A DNA stretch of 35,305 bases, taken from the NCBI RefSeq assembly GCF_022867885.1, contig NZ_JALIFP010000042.1, positions 1 to 35,305 on the forward strand, in the 5' to 3' direction. The DNA is from Lederbergia sp. NSJ-179 (GTDB lineage: Bacteria; Bacillota; Bacilli; Bacillales; Bacillaceae_C). The notes under the pieces were generated by a model. It saw only the letters and a program-made list of their open reading frames with translations, searched no databases and was not told the origin of the DNA. A program made the translations under genes and the position numbers. This document shows positions 24,792-33,301 of this stretch, one piece after another (position 1 is the first letter of the stretch; every line of letters begins with the position of its first letter).

Positions 24792-25631
24792 ATGGCTGAA
24801 GAACGAAAAAACACTCAAACGGATATACCAGAAATTACGAAAAAAGATATGCGCAAAGTTTTTTGGCGCTCGCTTTTTATAAAATCAACGATCAATTATG
24901 AAAGATTCCAAGCGCAAGGCTATGCATTTGCTATGATTCCGGTGATTAAAAAATTGTATAAAACAACTGAAGATCGTGCGGCTGCATTAAAGCGCCATCT
25001 AGAAATGTTTAATTCGCATCCATGGATGGCGAATCCTGTGCTTGGTGTGACGATCGTTATGGAAGAGCAGAATGCCAAAGGAAATAAAATGGAACAAGCG
25101 ATCAATAATATTAAGGTTGGATTAATGGGGCCGTTGGCCGGTATTGGTGATTCCTTATTTTGGGGGACGATTCGCCCTATTCTTGCAAGTGTTGGAGCGA
25201 CAATGGCTGTACAAGGTAGTATCGTTGGGCCGATTTTATTTTTAGTACTGTGGAATATTTTGAATTTTGGCTTTCGTTATGGATCTTTAGTATACGGGCG
25301 TAAAACAGGTATTAGTTTTTTGAAACAAATGAAGGAAAGTAATATTGTGCAAAAGATTCAAGAAGGTGCTTCTGTACTTGGATTACTTGTACTAGGAGTG
25401 TTGGTGGCTAGCTGGGTGAATATTTCTACACCACTGAAATACAAGATTGGTGAGGAAGAAACTGCTGTACAAGATGTTCTTGATTCAATTCTTCCTAGCA
25501 TGTTGCCGTTAATTGCCACATTAATTGTTATATTCTGTATTAAGCGAGGCGTTTCTTTAAACAAAATTTTACTTGGGATCTTTGCATTAGCTTTCTTGTT
25601 TGGAGGTACAGGCATTCTTGCAGGTGAGTAG
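24792..25631 (+). CDS. PTS mannose/sorbose-family transporter subunit IID
   Basis: 279 aa. Family motifs are INYERFQAQGYAFAMIPVIK, NPWMANPVLG-type FNSHPWMANPVLGVTIVMEE and IKVGLMGPLAGIGDSLFWGT, a signature of IID. A membrane anchor lies near residues 195-215 and helices lie at the C-terminus (LPLIATLIVIFCIK). It begins 24 bp after IIC with GGGAGG upstream. It partners IIC for transport of the sugar that IIB phosphorylates. Confidence 0.93.
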   Translation: MAEERKNTQTDIPEITKKDMRKVFWRSLFIKSTINYERFQAQGYAFAMIPVIKKLYKTTEDRAAALKRHLEMFNSHPWMANPVLGVTIVMEEQNAKGNKMEQAINNIKVGLMGPLAGIGDSLFWGTIRPILASVGATMAVQGSIVGPILFLVLWNILNFGFRYGSLVYGRKTGISFLKQMKESNIVQKIQEGASVLGLLVLGVLVASWVNISTPLKYKIGEEETAVQDVLDSILPSMLPLIATLIVIFCIKRGVSLNKILLGIFALAFLFGGTGILAGE

Positions 25632-25695
25632 GTAGAGGCTTTTTTGCTTTCGTATATTGTATAAAGTTGGACTACTAGATGGGAGGGAATACTCG

Positions 25696-27081
25696 ATGAA
25701 GACAGCAGTTATACTTGCTGCCGGTGAAGGGAAGAAGATTTGGCCCTTCAATGCTTGTCATCCAAAAGCGGGCTTACCTATAGGTGGGGTTCCGAATATT
25801 ATCCGCTTAGTGAAACAACTGCAGCGGCTCGATTTTCAACAGATTACTGTCGTCACCCATTATTTGGAAAGGGAGATCCTCTCTTTCGTTGCGGGAGAAA
25901 ACAATGTACACATCCTTCCGGTTGCTGCTTTGCGTGGAACAGCTGATGCTCTAGAACACGCAATGAAACAGATAAAGAGTGAAGAGGTGTTAGTCATTTA
26001 CGGAGATATTGTGGTAACGGATGATCTTTTAAAACGTGTGATTCAGCGGTTTCATACTGTGGCTGACGATGGCGTATTGCTGGGGAATTCACTCCAACAT
26101 GAACGAGCACAAGATTGGTTTTGTGCGAAGACCACAGAGGACGGGCAAATTGTAAATATATATGGCCATCCACGTCCACATTATGTTGATCACCGTTTAA
26201 TGGGGATCTATGCATTGCGAACAAATAATTTACAAGCGGCATTAGCGAAGACACCGAATATGATGAAGAATGTCAACGTTGGTGCCATGCCTCATATGGA
26301 GGCAGAGTTTGAGCAAACATTGCAATCTTTAGTCGAACAAGGAAAAAAATTCACATGCATTTCAGCAGAAAATCAAGCGGTGGATTTGGATAAACCATGG
26401 CATATTATCGAAGCGGCTAAGCTAGTAACCGAAACCGAAGTGGGTACGTTAACGGAGAACAAGATTTCGTTAACAGCTTCGATTCACCCAACTGCAGAAT
26501 TGTCTGGAAATGTTATTTTAGGTGAAAATGTGAAAATAGGTAAACAGGTTGTGCTGGAAGGGAATGCTATCATTGGTGACCGTACGGTTATAGACAATGG
26601 TGCCATCATAGGTGCCAATACGATTATCGGCCATGATGCGATCCTGACAGATCATTGTAAAATCGGTGCTCACAGTGTGATTGGTCACCATAATCGTTTT
26701 GGACATTGTGCTGAATTCGAGGGGGTTACCTTCGAACATGTTAGCGCTGTTCATTACGGTGAAGTGTACGGGGTTGTCGGTGCTTATACTGATATTGCTG
26801 CAGGTGTCACGGTGGGTACCTTACGCTTTGATGATTTAAATCAACCACACAAAATAAATGGTCGTAGAGAAGAGCCAAGTCAATATGGGACAGCTGCTTT
26901 TATCGGTGATCATACGCGCACAGGGATCAATACCTTGTTGATGCCAGGTATTAAAATTGGCGTGAATTGTGCGATTGGTCCAGGTGTGATCGTGAATAAA
27001 GATGTTCCCTCTGGAACGTTCTTATATCTCGAGCAACAAACGGTCGAGAAAGAATGGGGACCTGAACGATACGGGTGGTAA
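25696..27081 (+). CDS. GlmU-like sugar-phosphate nucleotidyltransferase with left-handed beta-helix
   Basis: 461 aa. Residues 1-225 are a Rossmann-like nucleotidyltransferase domain (TAVILAAGEGKKIWPFNACH, PKAGLPIGGVPN, LVIYGDIVVTDD). The signature has KKIWP where most members have (T/K)R-x-P. Residues about 265-450 are hexapeptide repeats (ILGENVKIG, AIIGDRTVIDNG, AIIGANTIIG), that is a left-handed beta-helix, with RRE-PSQYGTAAFIGDHTRT near the end. Such enzymes make NDP-sugars from sugar 1-phosphates, and the helix may add acetyltransferase activity. ATG 25696 with GGGAGGG is chosen over an upstream frame. It is odd inside a catabolic PTS operon and suggests diversion of the imported sugar to envelope precursors. 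Confidence 0.85.
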   Translation: MKTAVILAAGEGKKIWPFNACHPKAGLPIGGVPNIIRLVKQLQRLDFQQITVVTHYLEREILSFVAGENNVHILPVAALRGTADALEHAMKQIKSEEVLVIYGDIVVTDDLLKRVIQRFHTVADDGVLLGNSLQHERAQDWFCAKTTEDGQIVNIYGHPRPHYVDHRLMGIYALRTNNLQAALAKTPNMMKNVNVGAMPHMEAEFEQTLQSLVEQGKKFTCISAENQAVDLDKPWHIIEAAKLVTETEVGTLTENKISLTASIHPTAELSGNVILGENVKIGKQVVLEGNAIIGDRTVIDNGAIIGANTIIGHDAILTDHCKIGAHSVIGHHNRFGHCAEFEGVTFEHVSAVHYGEVYGVVGAYTDIAAGVTVGTLRFDDLNQPHKINGRREEPSQYGTAAFIGDHTRTGINTLLMPGIKIGVNCAIGPGVIVNKDVPSGTFLYLEQQTVEKEWGPERYGW

Positions 27082-27177
27082 AGGTTTGAAGTAGGGGCAA
27101 ACAGACAGTCTTTGACAAAACAACAATAGTTAGATCCAGGTTTATACAAATGTGAATCACGAATGGAGGTTTTTTAG

Positions 27178-27900
27178 GTGTCGGCAAAAGCTGAATACAA
27201 ACAATATATCGAAAATGTATTAGATGATACGCTTGAAAAGCAAATGGGTGCAATGACCAAAGCGTCTCATTTAGTGAAAGAGGCGATAAAAAATGAGGGA
27301 CGGTTTTATGTGTTTGGAACGGGACATTCTCACATGATTGCTGAGGAAATTTATAACCGAGCAGGTGGATTGGCTCTTGTCTCAGCTATACTTGAACCTA
27401 GTCTGATGTTGCATGAACAGCCGAATAAAAGTACGTATTTAGAGCGGTTAGATGGTTACGGAGAAGTGCTGTTAAAAATAAATAATGTAAGCAAACAAGA
27501 TGTACTAATGATTATCTCGAATTCAGGACGAAATCCGGTTCCAGTGGAAATGGCTTTGAAAGCGAAAGAGATGGGATGTAATGTGATTGCGATGACGAGT
27601 TTAACACATTCGTCACAAGTAAGCTCCCGCCATACGAGTGGCAAGCGATTGTTTGAAATAGCGGATGTTGTTTTAGACAATGGATCTGCATTTGGTGATG
27701 CTGCTTTTACGTTAGAAGGTTTAGAAAATCCAATCGGACCGACATCCACTCTTGTCGGCGTTGCAATGGCTCATATGTTGATTATTGGAACAGTGGAAGG
27801 GTTGATTCAGGACGGCCATGAGCCACCTGTTTTTCGTAGTAGCAATGTGGATGGAGCAGACGAATACAATAACAAGCTGTTTGAGAGATATGTGAAATGA
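27178..27900 (+). CDS. SIS-domain sugar isomerase-like protein (UPF0309 type)
   Basis: 240 aa, a single SIS domain with an N-terminal helical part. GRFYVFGTGHSHMIAEEIYN is the first phosphosugar loop and VLMIISNSGRNPVPVEMAL the second (SxSG). HTSGKRLFEIADVVLDN and GLENPIGPTSTLVG are conserved in the UPF0309 family. GTG 27178 is the start with GGAGG upstream. The stop overlaps the start of the ManA-like gene by 4 bp, so the two are coupled. Likely acts on an amino-sugar or hexose 6-phosphate in this pathway; the exact reaction is unknown. Confidence 0.85.
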   Translation: MSAKAEYKQYIENVLDDTLEKQMGAMTKASHLVKEAIKNEGRFYVFGTGHSHMIAEEIYNRAGGLALVSAILEPSLMLHEQPNKSTYLERLDGYGEVLLKINNVSKQDVLMIISNSGRNPVPVEMALKAKEMGCNVIAMTSLTHSSQVSSRHTSGKRLFEIADVVLDNGSAFGDAAFTLEGLENPIGPTSTLVGVAMAHMLIIGTVEGLIQDGHEPPVFRSSNVDGADEYNNKLFERYVK

Positions 27901-28883
27901 GCGATCATTTCCTATCGTACCCTTTAAAATTTCAACCGTTGCCTAAAACACGTATTTGGGGTGGACAACGGTTGAAGGAACTTTTTCAATTGAAAACAGA
28001 GGGAGCCATTGGCGAGGTATGGACATTATCCGGTCATAAAAGTAGTGTTAGTGTTTGTCTGAACGGAGATTTAGCTGGGAAAAAAATAACAGAAATTATC
28101 CAAGAATATCCGTCGCTTTACTTAGGTCATACGGAAAAAGATTGTTTTCCAATCTTGATCTCTTTTCTGTACGCAGAGCAAAATCTTTCCGTGCAAGTAC
28201 ATCCCGATGATACGTATGCATTGAAATACGATGGCGATTACGGAAAGACAGAATCATGGTATATTCTAGAGGCTGAATCAGGAACACGTATAAATTATGG
28301 ACATACCTTTCCCAATCGCCATGTGTATGAGCAAGCAATTACTGATGGACGTGTTGAAGAGTATTTACAGTATATAGATGTACAAGAAGATGATTTTATT
28401 CTGATCCCACCTGGAACTGTTCATACGGTAACGCCGGGGATTTTATTAATTGAAATTCAACAAACATCGGATGTAACGTATCGTGTATATGATTGGGGCA
28501 GGGGGGATGCAGTGGGAGATGGCCGGGAACTCCATGTAGACAGAGCGGCAGACGTTCTCATATATCATTCACAAACCGTTCCTTGTACTCGTAAACGGAT
28601 TAAACAGCTTCCGAATGAAACGTACGAACAACTGATTCATGATCCGGATTGTTTTAGTATTGATAAATGGGATTTTTCTAAGACGTTAACACTGTCTATG
28701 GGGAAAAAAGGTCAGCCAGACGTTTTGATCTGTGCTCGAGGGGAAGGAACATTGCATTATAAAGATCAGGGCAAACTTTCCATCCAAGCCGGGGATACGA
28801 TTTTGGTTCCTGCTGATTTTTCTACGTATATGATTCAATCAAGAAAAACTATGACTTTGCTTAGGGTTTTCTATGAAAAATAG
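27897..28883 (+). CDS. manA: Class I mannose-6-phosphate isomerase
   Basis: 328 aa, cupin-type zinc enzyme interconverting mannose-6-P and fructose-6-P. Landmarks are YPLKFQPLPKTRIWGGQRLK, LSVQVHPDDTYALKYDG (zinc Gln/His), GKTESWYILEAESGTRINYG (zinc Glu) and FILIPPGTVHTVTPGILLIE (zinc His). A C-terminal jelly-roll ends the protein. ATG overlaps the upstream stop (ATGA). In this operon it could handle mannose-6-P formed by the PTS, or act on an amino-sugar analogue. Confidence 0.9.
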   Translation: MSDHFLSYPLKFQPLPKTRIWGGQRLKELFQLKTEGAIGEVWTLSGHKSSVSVCLNGDLAGKKITEIIQEYPSLYLGHTEKDCFPILISFLYAEQNLSVQVHPDDTYALKYDGDYGKTESWYILEAESGTRINYGHTFPNRHVYEQAITDGRVEEYLQYIDVQEDDFILIPPGTVHTVTPGILLIEIQQTSDVTYRVYDWGRGDAVGDGRELHVDRAADVLIYHSQTVPCTRKRIKQLPNETYEQLIHDPDCFSIDKWDFSKTLTLSMGKKGQPDVLICARGEGTLHYKDQGKLSIQAGDTILVPADFSTYMIQSRKTMTLLRVFYEK

Positions 28884-28902
28884 GACGATGAGGAGGATAT
28901 AG

Positions 28903-29664
28903 ATGCTAATAGTTAAACACGAAACTTACAATGATATGAGCCGGGCTGTAGCAAATATGATCGCTAGGGAAATTCGAAATAATCCTCATACGGTGCTCTG
29001 CCTTGCCACTGGCAGTACACCGATTGGTATTTATCAAGAACTTGTACGTCTCCATCGGGAAGAAGATTTAGATTTTTCGCAGGTTACAACATTTAATTTA
29101 GATGAATATTACGGTTTGGATAAAAATGATCCACAAAGCTATTCATATTTTATGCGGGAACATCTTTTTGCTCATGTTAATGTTTCTGAACAAAATATTC
29201 ATCACATACGTGTTCCTAGCAATAACTTGGAAGATGTTGCTCGCTATTGTCAAGAATATGAATTGAAAATCAAACAAGCTGGTGGATTCGATATTCTTAT
29301 AGATGGAATCGGCCTCAATGGCCATATTGGATTTAATGAACCAGCAGATGAGCTACAATCGTATACTCATCTTGTTGATTTGACACAGTCTACGATTGAA
29401 GCGAATTCGCGTTTCTTTTCTAGTATGGATGAAGTTCCTCGACACGCATTAACGATGGGGATGGCGACAATTCTTGGAGCGAAAAAAATCCTATTAGTTG
29501 CTTCTGGTAAGCATAAAGCAGAAATTGTCAATACGATTATGGATGCTACTATCACAACCCAAATTCCAGCAACCTTACTTCATTTGCATCACGACACTGA
29601 AATGCATGTGGACAGTAAGGCGGCGCAATTAGTGGATCAAAAACGTTCTGCGGAGAGGTCATGA
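28903..29664 (+). CDS. nagB: Glucosamine-6-phosphate deaminase
   Basis: 253 aa. Converts GlcN-6-P to fructose-6-P and ammonia, delivering the sugar to glycolysis. LATGSTPIGIYQELVRLH binds phosphate, TTFNLDEYYGL carries the catalytic Asp, and GIGLNGHIGFNEPADELQ carries the His/Glu pair. Asn in GLNGH instead of Asp is usual for Gram-positive enzymes. The C-terminal lid of about 10-15 residues present in E. coli NagB is absent, as in Bacillus. GAGGAGG precedes ATG 28903. Its stop overlaps the IIA start region. Requires a deacetylated substrate, yet no nagA is present in the window. Confidence 0.93.
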   Translation: MLIVKHETYNDMSRAVANMIAREIRNNPHTVLCLATGSTPIGIYQELVRLHREEDLDFSQVTTFNLDEYYGLDKNDPQSYSYFMREHLFAHVNVSEQNIHHIRVPSNNLEDVARYCQEYELKIKQAGGFDILIDGIGLNGHIGFNEPADELQSYTHLVDLTQSTIEANSRFFSSMDEVPRHALTMGMATILGAKKILLVASGKHKAEIVNTIMDATITTQIPATLLHLHHDTEMHVDSKAAQLVDQKRSAERS

Positions 29665-29666
29665 AG

Positions 29667-30056
29667 ATGATGACGGCTCTTATTCTTGCGGGACATGATC
29701 AATTTCCAGAAGGTTTAAAACATACAGGAGAATTTATAAGCGGTTCAGAAGCGGGTGTAGAAATTTGTCCATTACATTCTGAGGAAAGCACTGATACGTA
29801 TAAAGAGAAGCTATTATCAACAATTAATCAAATGGATGAAGACGCTCCTGTTATTGTTCTTTGTGATTTGATAGGTGGCACGCCATTCAAAGCAGCATTA
29901 GAAATAGCGAGAAGTACAAAAAAACAAGTGAGGATTATCGCTGGTATCAATTTGCCAGGTTTACTTACTGGTATCATGTTGAAAGACTCATTGAGCGTGG
30001 ATGAATTGGTGAAAGAAATTATAAAAGAAACACAAGACAGTGTTAAAGCTTTTTGA
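29667..30056 (+). CDS. PTS mannose/sorbose-family transporter subunit IIA
   Basis: 129 aa, cytosolic. LILAGHDQFPEGLKHTGEFI contains the His phosphorylated by HPr, and VIVLCDLIGGTPFKAALEIA is the second family signature (DL-GGTP-N/K). It passes phosphate to IIB. ATG 29667 or 29670 gives normal spacing from GGAGAGG. ATG 29661 overlaps the nagB stop and lies only 2-3 nt from it. Being last, it completes the four-subunit transporter. Confidence 0.92.
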   Translation: MMTALILAGHDQFPEGLKHTGEFISGSEAGVEICPLHSEESTDTYKEKLLSTINQMDEDAPVIVLCDLIGGTPFKAALEIARSTKKQVRIIAGINLPGLLTGIMLKDSLSVDELVKEIIKETQDSVKAF

Positions 30057-30188
30057 AGCATAAGTATCATGAAAATTTTTATCCCGATTTAACAACAGCT
30101 TATCAAATGAAGTCCTCTTCCTCAGGGAGCGATAGCGAGCAGGGAGGGGATGAATTTTGGTTGGTGTAAACCGACAAGTTTTTAGGTA
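30057..30188 (+). other. Non-coding stretch with GC-rich hairpin after the PTS operon
   Basis: A hairpin (CCTCTTCCT at about 30113-30121 with AGGGAGGGG at about 30140-30148, inner AGC/GCG arms) lies 60 bp after IIA but lacks a T-tract. It may be a remnant of an IS200/IS605-type end or a weak terminator. No gene is seen. Confidence 0.3.
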
Positions 30189-30613
30189 CTTAACTTTCGC
30201 AGCACAAACTAGGCAGGTAATCCTTGATGTATCTAGGTAGATCCGCAACCTATTGACCTAATTGACTTTTTATATACACGATGTGAATTTACGATTAGTT
30301 TTTTCATGACATCCTGAATTAATTCAACTAGCTGCTGTAAAGCGATTGCCCAATCTAATTCGCTGACTTCATCACAGAGTTCATAGAATAATCCACATAC
30401 AGTTCTGTCGTCTGTACTGCATCGATGTTGCCAAGCTAGAATGATATAACGTGCAAAAACTATAGTAGTATGACTGATCATGGGATCAAAAAACCTCCCT
30501 TGTACTTCTTTTTGAAGGCGCAAAAGACTCTTTGTACACTTGAAAAGGACTCTAATATCCCTTATCCAAACCTTTTTCATTAAAATCCTAGTAAAAAAAT
30601 TTATACACTTCAT
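30189..30613 (-). pseudogene. IS4-family transposase, C-terminal part and IS end
   Basis: On the minus strand the frame reads LRLQKEVQGRFFDPMISHTT, IVFARYIILAWQHRCSTDDR and LFYELCDEVSELDWAIALQQ, the C-terminal part of Bacillus IS4 transposases (helical end of the DDE domain). The protein ends near 30233. The adjacent GCGAAAGTTAAGTA (minus strand, about 30202-30189) looks like the IS terminal repeat and matches the one at about 7979-7991. The N-terminal two thirds are missing. It may be the same IS family as the left end near 7850, from a different copy. Confidence 0.65.
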
Positions 30614-30673
30614 GGGGTTCTAAAATTAGATTTAACGTACAGTCTTATGAAGATCAGGCAGAATATACGTAAT

Positions 30674-30889
30674 TTAGTGTTTGGGTGTATTGATTAACCC
30701 TAGTAAATAATCAGCGGAAACTTTATAGAAATTGGCTATTTTTATGATTGACTCCAATGATGGTTCGTTTCGGCCTTGTTCGTAATAACCATAGGCAGTC
30801 GTTGTCACATTAAGGAGTTTTGCTAAATCTACCTGTTTATAGCCATTTTCTACGCGAAGATCCCTTAAGCGTTCGCCTAATACGTCCAT
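30674..30889 (-). CDS. XRE-family small transcriptional regulator
   Basis: 71 aa, almost entirely one HTH_3 domain: LRDLRVENGYKQVDLAKLLN, VTTTAYGYYEQGRNEPSLES, IIKIANFYKVSADYLLGL. This is the lambda-Cro/SinR-like phage repressor fold with the standard YEQGRNEPS turn. ATG 30889 has AGGGGAC upstream. No partner gene adjoins directly. It may be a remnant of a prophage or IS-borne control gene, or an autonomous small repressor. Confidence 0.85.
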   Translation of the reverse strand: MDVLGERLRDLRVENGYKQVDLAKLLNVTTTAYGYYEQGRNEPSLESIIKIANFYKVSADYLLGLINTPKH

Positions 30890-31284
30890 AGCTAGTCCCC
30901 TTCTCGATTTCTTTTACAAAATTATACAATCAGAAGTTTCATGAACCTCAGTCAGATATAGGTTAATAATGAAGAATTTGATCGTGTAAGTAATGAAATC
31001 AGTGAATATATGAGAGAGAAATAATAAATAGCTTTGGTTTGCTGGTATTACGTATCGAGTATAACATCTCGTTTTGCGGTATCCAGAGAGTTGCTAGATC
31101 AAAGATGCAAAGTTATATAATAGTTTATCCGTATTAGAAATTTGCATATAAAGAAGAACGTTTGTTTTTAAATCGGATAGCCATTTACATAAAAATATGG
31201 TAATATCAAACTAGCAACCGAATATTGTGAGGGTGGTTGGTTGTCACTCTTCTTTCCATCTATGGATAAGGAGGTGACATCGCC
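30890..31284. other. Intergenic stretch before the small basic ORF
   Basis: AT-rich, no recognisable gene. It contains the XRE promoter (minus strand) and the promoter of the 49-aa ORF. AAGGAGGTG at about 31268-31276 is the ribosome site of that ORF. Confidence 0.35.
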
Positions 31285-31434
31285 ATGGAAACATTTCTCG
31301 AATTTCTACGAGAGGTTCTGAAGGGGATTGTGCGAGCAGTAAGCGCACACATCTTCAAAAGAACGGTTCTAGAAAAAGAGAAAACCACCCTAAGCCGTCG
31401 CAAGCAAAAGGGTGGTTCTCAAAAGAAGATTTAG
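31285..31434 (+). CDS. 49-aa basic peptide, possible membrane-active small protein
   Basis: ATG 31285 with AAGGAGGTG at ideal spacing. The first 25 residues (METFLEFLREVLKGIVRAVS) form an amphipathic helix, followed by a strongly basic tail (SRRKQKGGSQKK). A hairpin AACCACCC (31383-31390) with GGGTGGTT (31410-31417) lies inside the coding end. Further hairpins follow: GCAACC/GGTTGC and a strong terminator. The layout (tiny helix-plus-Lys/Arg ORF in a hairpin-rich transcript) resembles type I toxin loci, but no antisense promoter was established. Confidence 0.5.
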   Translation: METFLEFLREVLKGIVRAVSAHIFKRTVLEKEKTTLSRRKQKGGSQKKI

Positions 31435-31472
31435 TTTTTTTGCAACCACCACCCTGACGGTAGAGGTTGCGG

Positions 31473-31502
31473 GAGAAGTGTTAGTAGCACTTCTCTTTTT
31501 AT
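31473..31502 (+). terminator. Terminator after the 49-aa ORF
   Basis: GAGAAGTG (31473-31480), 7-nt loop, CACTTCTC (31488-31495), then TTTTT. Confidence 0.8.
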
Positions 31503-31619
31503 TATATTCTCATTATGACATAAATAAACTAAAAAATAAAGGAAATGTAGTGGCGTTATTTTTTAGTTTGTTTAACTCGTTACTGTTCATCCTAACAGAA
31601 AATAGGCAAGTCAAATAGC

Positions 31620-31661
31620 CCCCAGTATTCAGAACTATTTTTCTGAAATCTGGGGTTTTTT
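31620..31661. terminator. Second terminator-like hairpin
   Basis: CCCCAG..TTCAGA (31620-31633) pairs with TCTGAA..CTGGGG (31642-31655), followed by TTTTTT. It would stop plus-strand transcription coming from the small-ORF region. Confidence 0.75.
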
Positions 31662-31682
31662 ACGTTTACGACTTAGTGTTAA

Positions 31683-31746
31683 GTGCCAGGTTCTGACGCA
31701 ATTCGGAAGATTCCAATTCCTAATTAAACTTGCCAGAACCTGGTAC
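31683..31746. repeat. Bacillus dispersed stem-loop repeat
   Basis: GTGCCAGGTTCTG (31683-31695) and CAGAACCTGGTAC (31734-31746) are inverted with one mismatch. The interior also contains GGAA/TTCC. It resembles the 'GTGCCAGGTTCTG' palindromic repeats widely scattered in Bacillus intergenic DNA. Confidence 0.6.
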
Positions 31747-31787
31747 CTGTATTCCAGATACTAATTGCATGAATAATTATGTTTAAA

Positions 31788-31874
31788 TCACTGGCTCTTT
31801 GCAATGGCTGCTATATGGTTGTCCCAAAGCTCTCCTTGTTTTCCAAAAAGAATAGCACTTGCCCGTCCATTCAT
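31788..31874 (-). CDS. 28-aa ORF with strong ribosome site, possibly a gene fragment
   Basis: ATG 31874-31872 is preceded by AAAGGAGGAGCC. The product is MNGRASAILFGKQGELWDNH followed by IAAIAKSQ. The perfect ribosome site suggests a real start, but the length suggests a truncated gene. The dispersed repeat lies just downstream. No family recognised. Confidence 0.35.
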   Translation of the reverse strand: MNGRASAILFGKQGELWDNHIAAIAKSQ

Positions 31875-32000
31875 GGCTCCTCCTTTGTTCAATCTTTTTT
31901 GTATTTTTCTTCGTTTTTTATAATTTCTAAATCCCGTTTGAAAAAGTGTAACAGGTCCATCGCATATGGAACAGGCAGCTTTGTTGCTACTCCAGAAAAA

Positions 32001-32040
32001 ACAAAAAGTGCCTACTTCCCGTTTTGGGGAGAGGCACTTA
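32001..32040 (-). terminator. Terminator of the alpha/beta-hydrolase gene
   Basis: On the minus strand AAGTGCCTCTCCCC pairs with GGGAAGTAGGCACTT (arms 32040-32027 and 32020-32006) and is followed by TTTGTTTTTT. It lies about 50 bp after the hydrolase stop. Confidence 0.75.
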
Positions 32041-32087
32041 AAAGGTGATGTAATCCTCACCTAGCTTCTGTATTTTTTAAAAGAAAC

Positions 32088-33281
32088 TTATTCTTTATTC
32101 AAAACTTGATCTAACCAGGTGAATATACGGTGGTTAGCTAATTTTAATGCTCCAAAATGGCAATGTTCTTCAGCAGAATCTTCAGCAGTAAACTTCATAT
32201 ACGTTTTGGAACTTCTTAAGGATTTGTACAATTGTTCGGGTTGTCCTGCAAAGGCATGATCATGTTCAGCTTCGCAAACGAGTACCGGACACTTGATTTT
32301 CCCAGCAACGCCTTCTAAGGTAAAAGGTTCCGTTTTGTGCACCAGCTCTTCCAGATTAGTTGCTGAAAAAGTGAACTGTCCATTTTCAATTCCCCATCGA
32401 ATGCTTGTATTTTGTGCCATAATCGACGCAATAAAGTTCTCCATCTCTGGTGAATTTAAATTGAGTTCTCCACTTTCTTCTCCGCCTAATGCCGCAGCTA
32501 TTTTTCCCACTTGGAAGGAGAATAGGCCGTCATTTGCTATGCATGCAGCAAGCCTGTGTTCATAAGCAGCCGCGCGCGGAGCCAAATACCCACCTAAACT
32601 GATACCCATTAATGCAATTTTGTCAGAGATAACCTCTGGACGCTCGGTCAGGTAATCGACCACTGGTGTTACAGCAGCCTCCCAGTCATGTCTGAATGGA
32701 ATTCGTTGCTCGCGTATAACAGCTCCTTGTCCTGGTCCCTCGAATACCAAACAATGATACCCTTTTTCTAAAGCTGAGATAACAACTTGGAAATAAAGCT
32801 CTTCTGCGGTGGAATCATATCCACCGTGAACAATCAGGACCGGAGCGGGCTGATTTCCTGCTAAATACAAGTAACCAGGTAATTCCGTATCTTCATAAGG
32901 GATAGTCACAATCTCCCAATGATGATCAAGTAAAGTGAGTGCCTGTCTGAATGTGCTTCGGCTTAGTCCCCACGTTTCCAGAATACGTTTGTCCTCTGGA
33001 TTGCCATGGAGAAAAAATTCAGCTGTACGGTAGTAATTCGATGCACGTAAGTAAAAGTCTCTCGCACTGCTCATATTGCCATGCTTGCTGCTTTCGTCAG
33101 CTTCCCGATGAACCCTGATTGCAGTCTTTAGCCATTCTTCATACCAACTTTTAAAATTTCCTTCTTCAATTCGATAGGCAGTAGATAGGCATTCACCTAT
33201 GTCCGCCCCTCCAAAAGCAGCGTAACCCATTGTCCGAAGCAATTCGAATGAAAATGTCTGATCTTCAAAAATAAGTTTCAC
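32088..33281 (-). CDS. Alpha/beta-hydrolase (FrsA / dihydropseudooxynicotine-hydrolase-like)
   Basis: 397 aa. Residues 1-130 are an all-helical cap domain (FSFELLRTMGYAAFGGADIG, ESSKHGNMSSARDFYLRASN). The rest is the alpha/beta-hydrolase core: PAPVLIVHGGYDSTAEELYF, nucleophile Ser in IALMGISLGGYLAPRAAA, Asp in VLVCEAEHDHAFAGQPE and His in AEEHCHFGALKLANHR. Relatives cleave C-C or ester bonds. GTG 33281 gives normal spacing from GAGGAG, while GTG 33293 is too close. It diverges from a PadR regulator with repeated operator-like sites between, so PadR probably controls it and a phenolic or drug-like compound may be the inducer. Confidence 0.85.
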   Translation of the reverse strand: MKLIFEDQTFSFELLRTMGYAAFGGADIGECLSTAYRIEEGNFKSWYEEWLKTAIRVHREADESSKHGNMSSARDFYLRASNYYRTAEFFLHGNPEDKRILETWGLSRSTFRQALTLLDHHWEIVTIPYEDTELPGYLYLAGNQPAPVLIVHGGYDSTAEELYFQVVISALEKGYHCLVFEGPGQGAVIREQRIPFRHDWEAAVTPVVDYLTERPEVISDKIALMGISLGGYLAPRAAAYEHRLAACIANDGLFSFQVGKIAAALGGEESGELNLNSPEMENFIASIMAQNTSIRWGIENGQFTFSATNLEELVHKTEPFTLEGVAGKIKCPVLVCEAEHDHAFAGQPEQLYKSLRSSKTYMKFTAEDSAEEHCHFGALKLANHRIFTWLDQVLNKE

Positions 33282-33301
33282 AATAATACACACTCCTCAT
33301 A

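Noticed and set aside
29305-29345. Asn instead of Asp in the NagB GLNGHIGFNEP motif as an inactivating change
   Set aside because: Asn at this place is normal in Bacillus-type glucosamine-6-phosphate deaminases.
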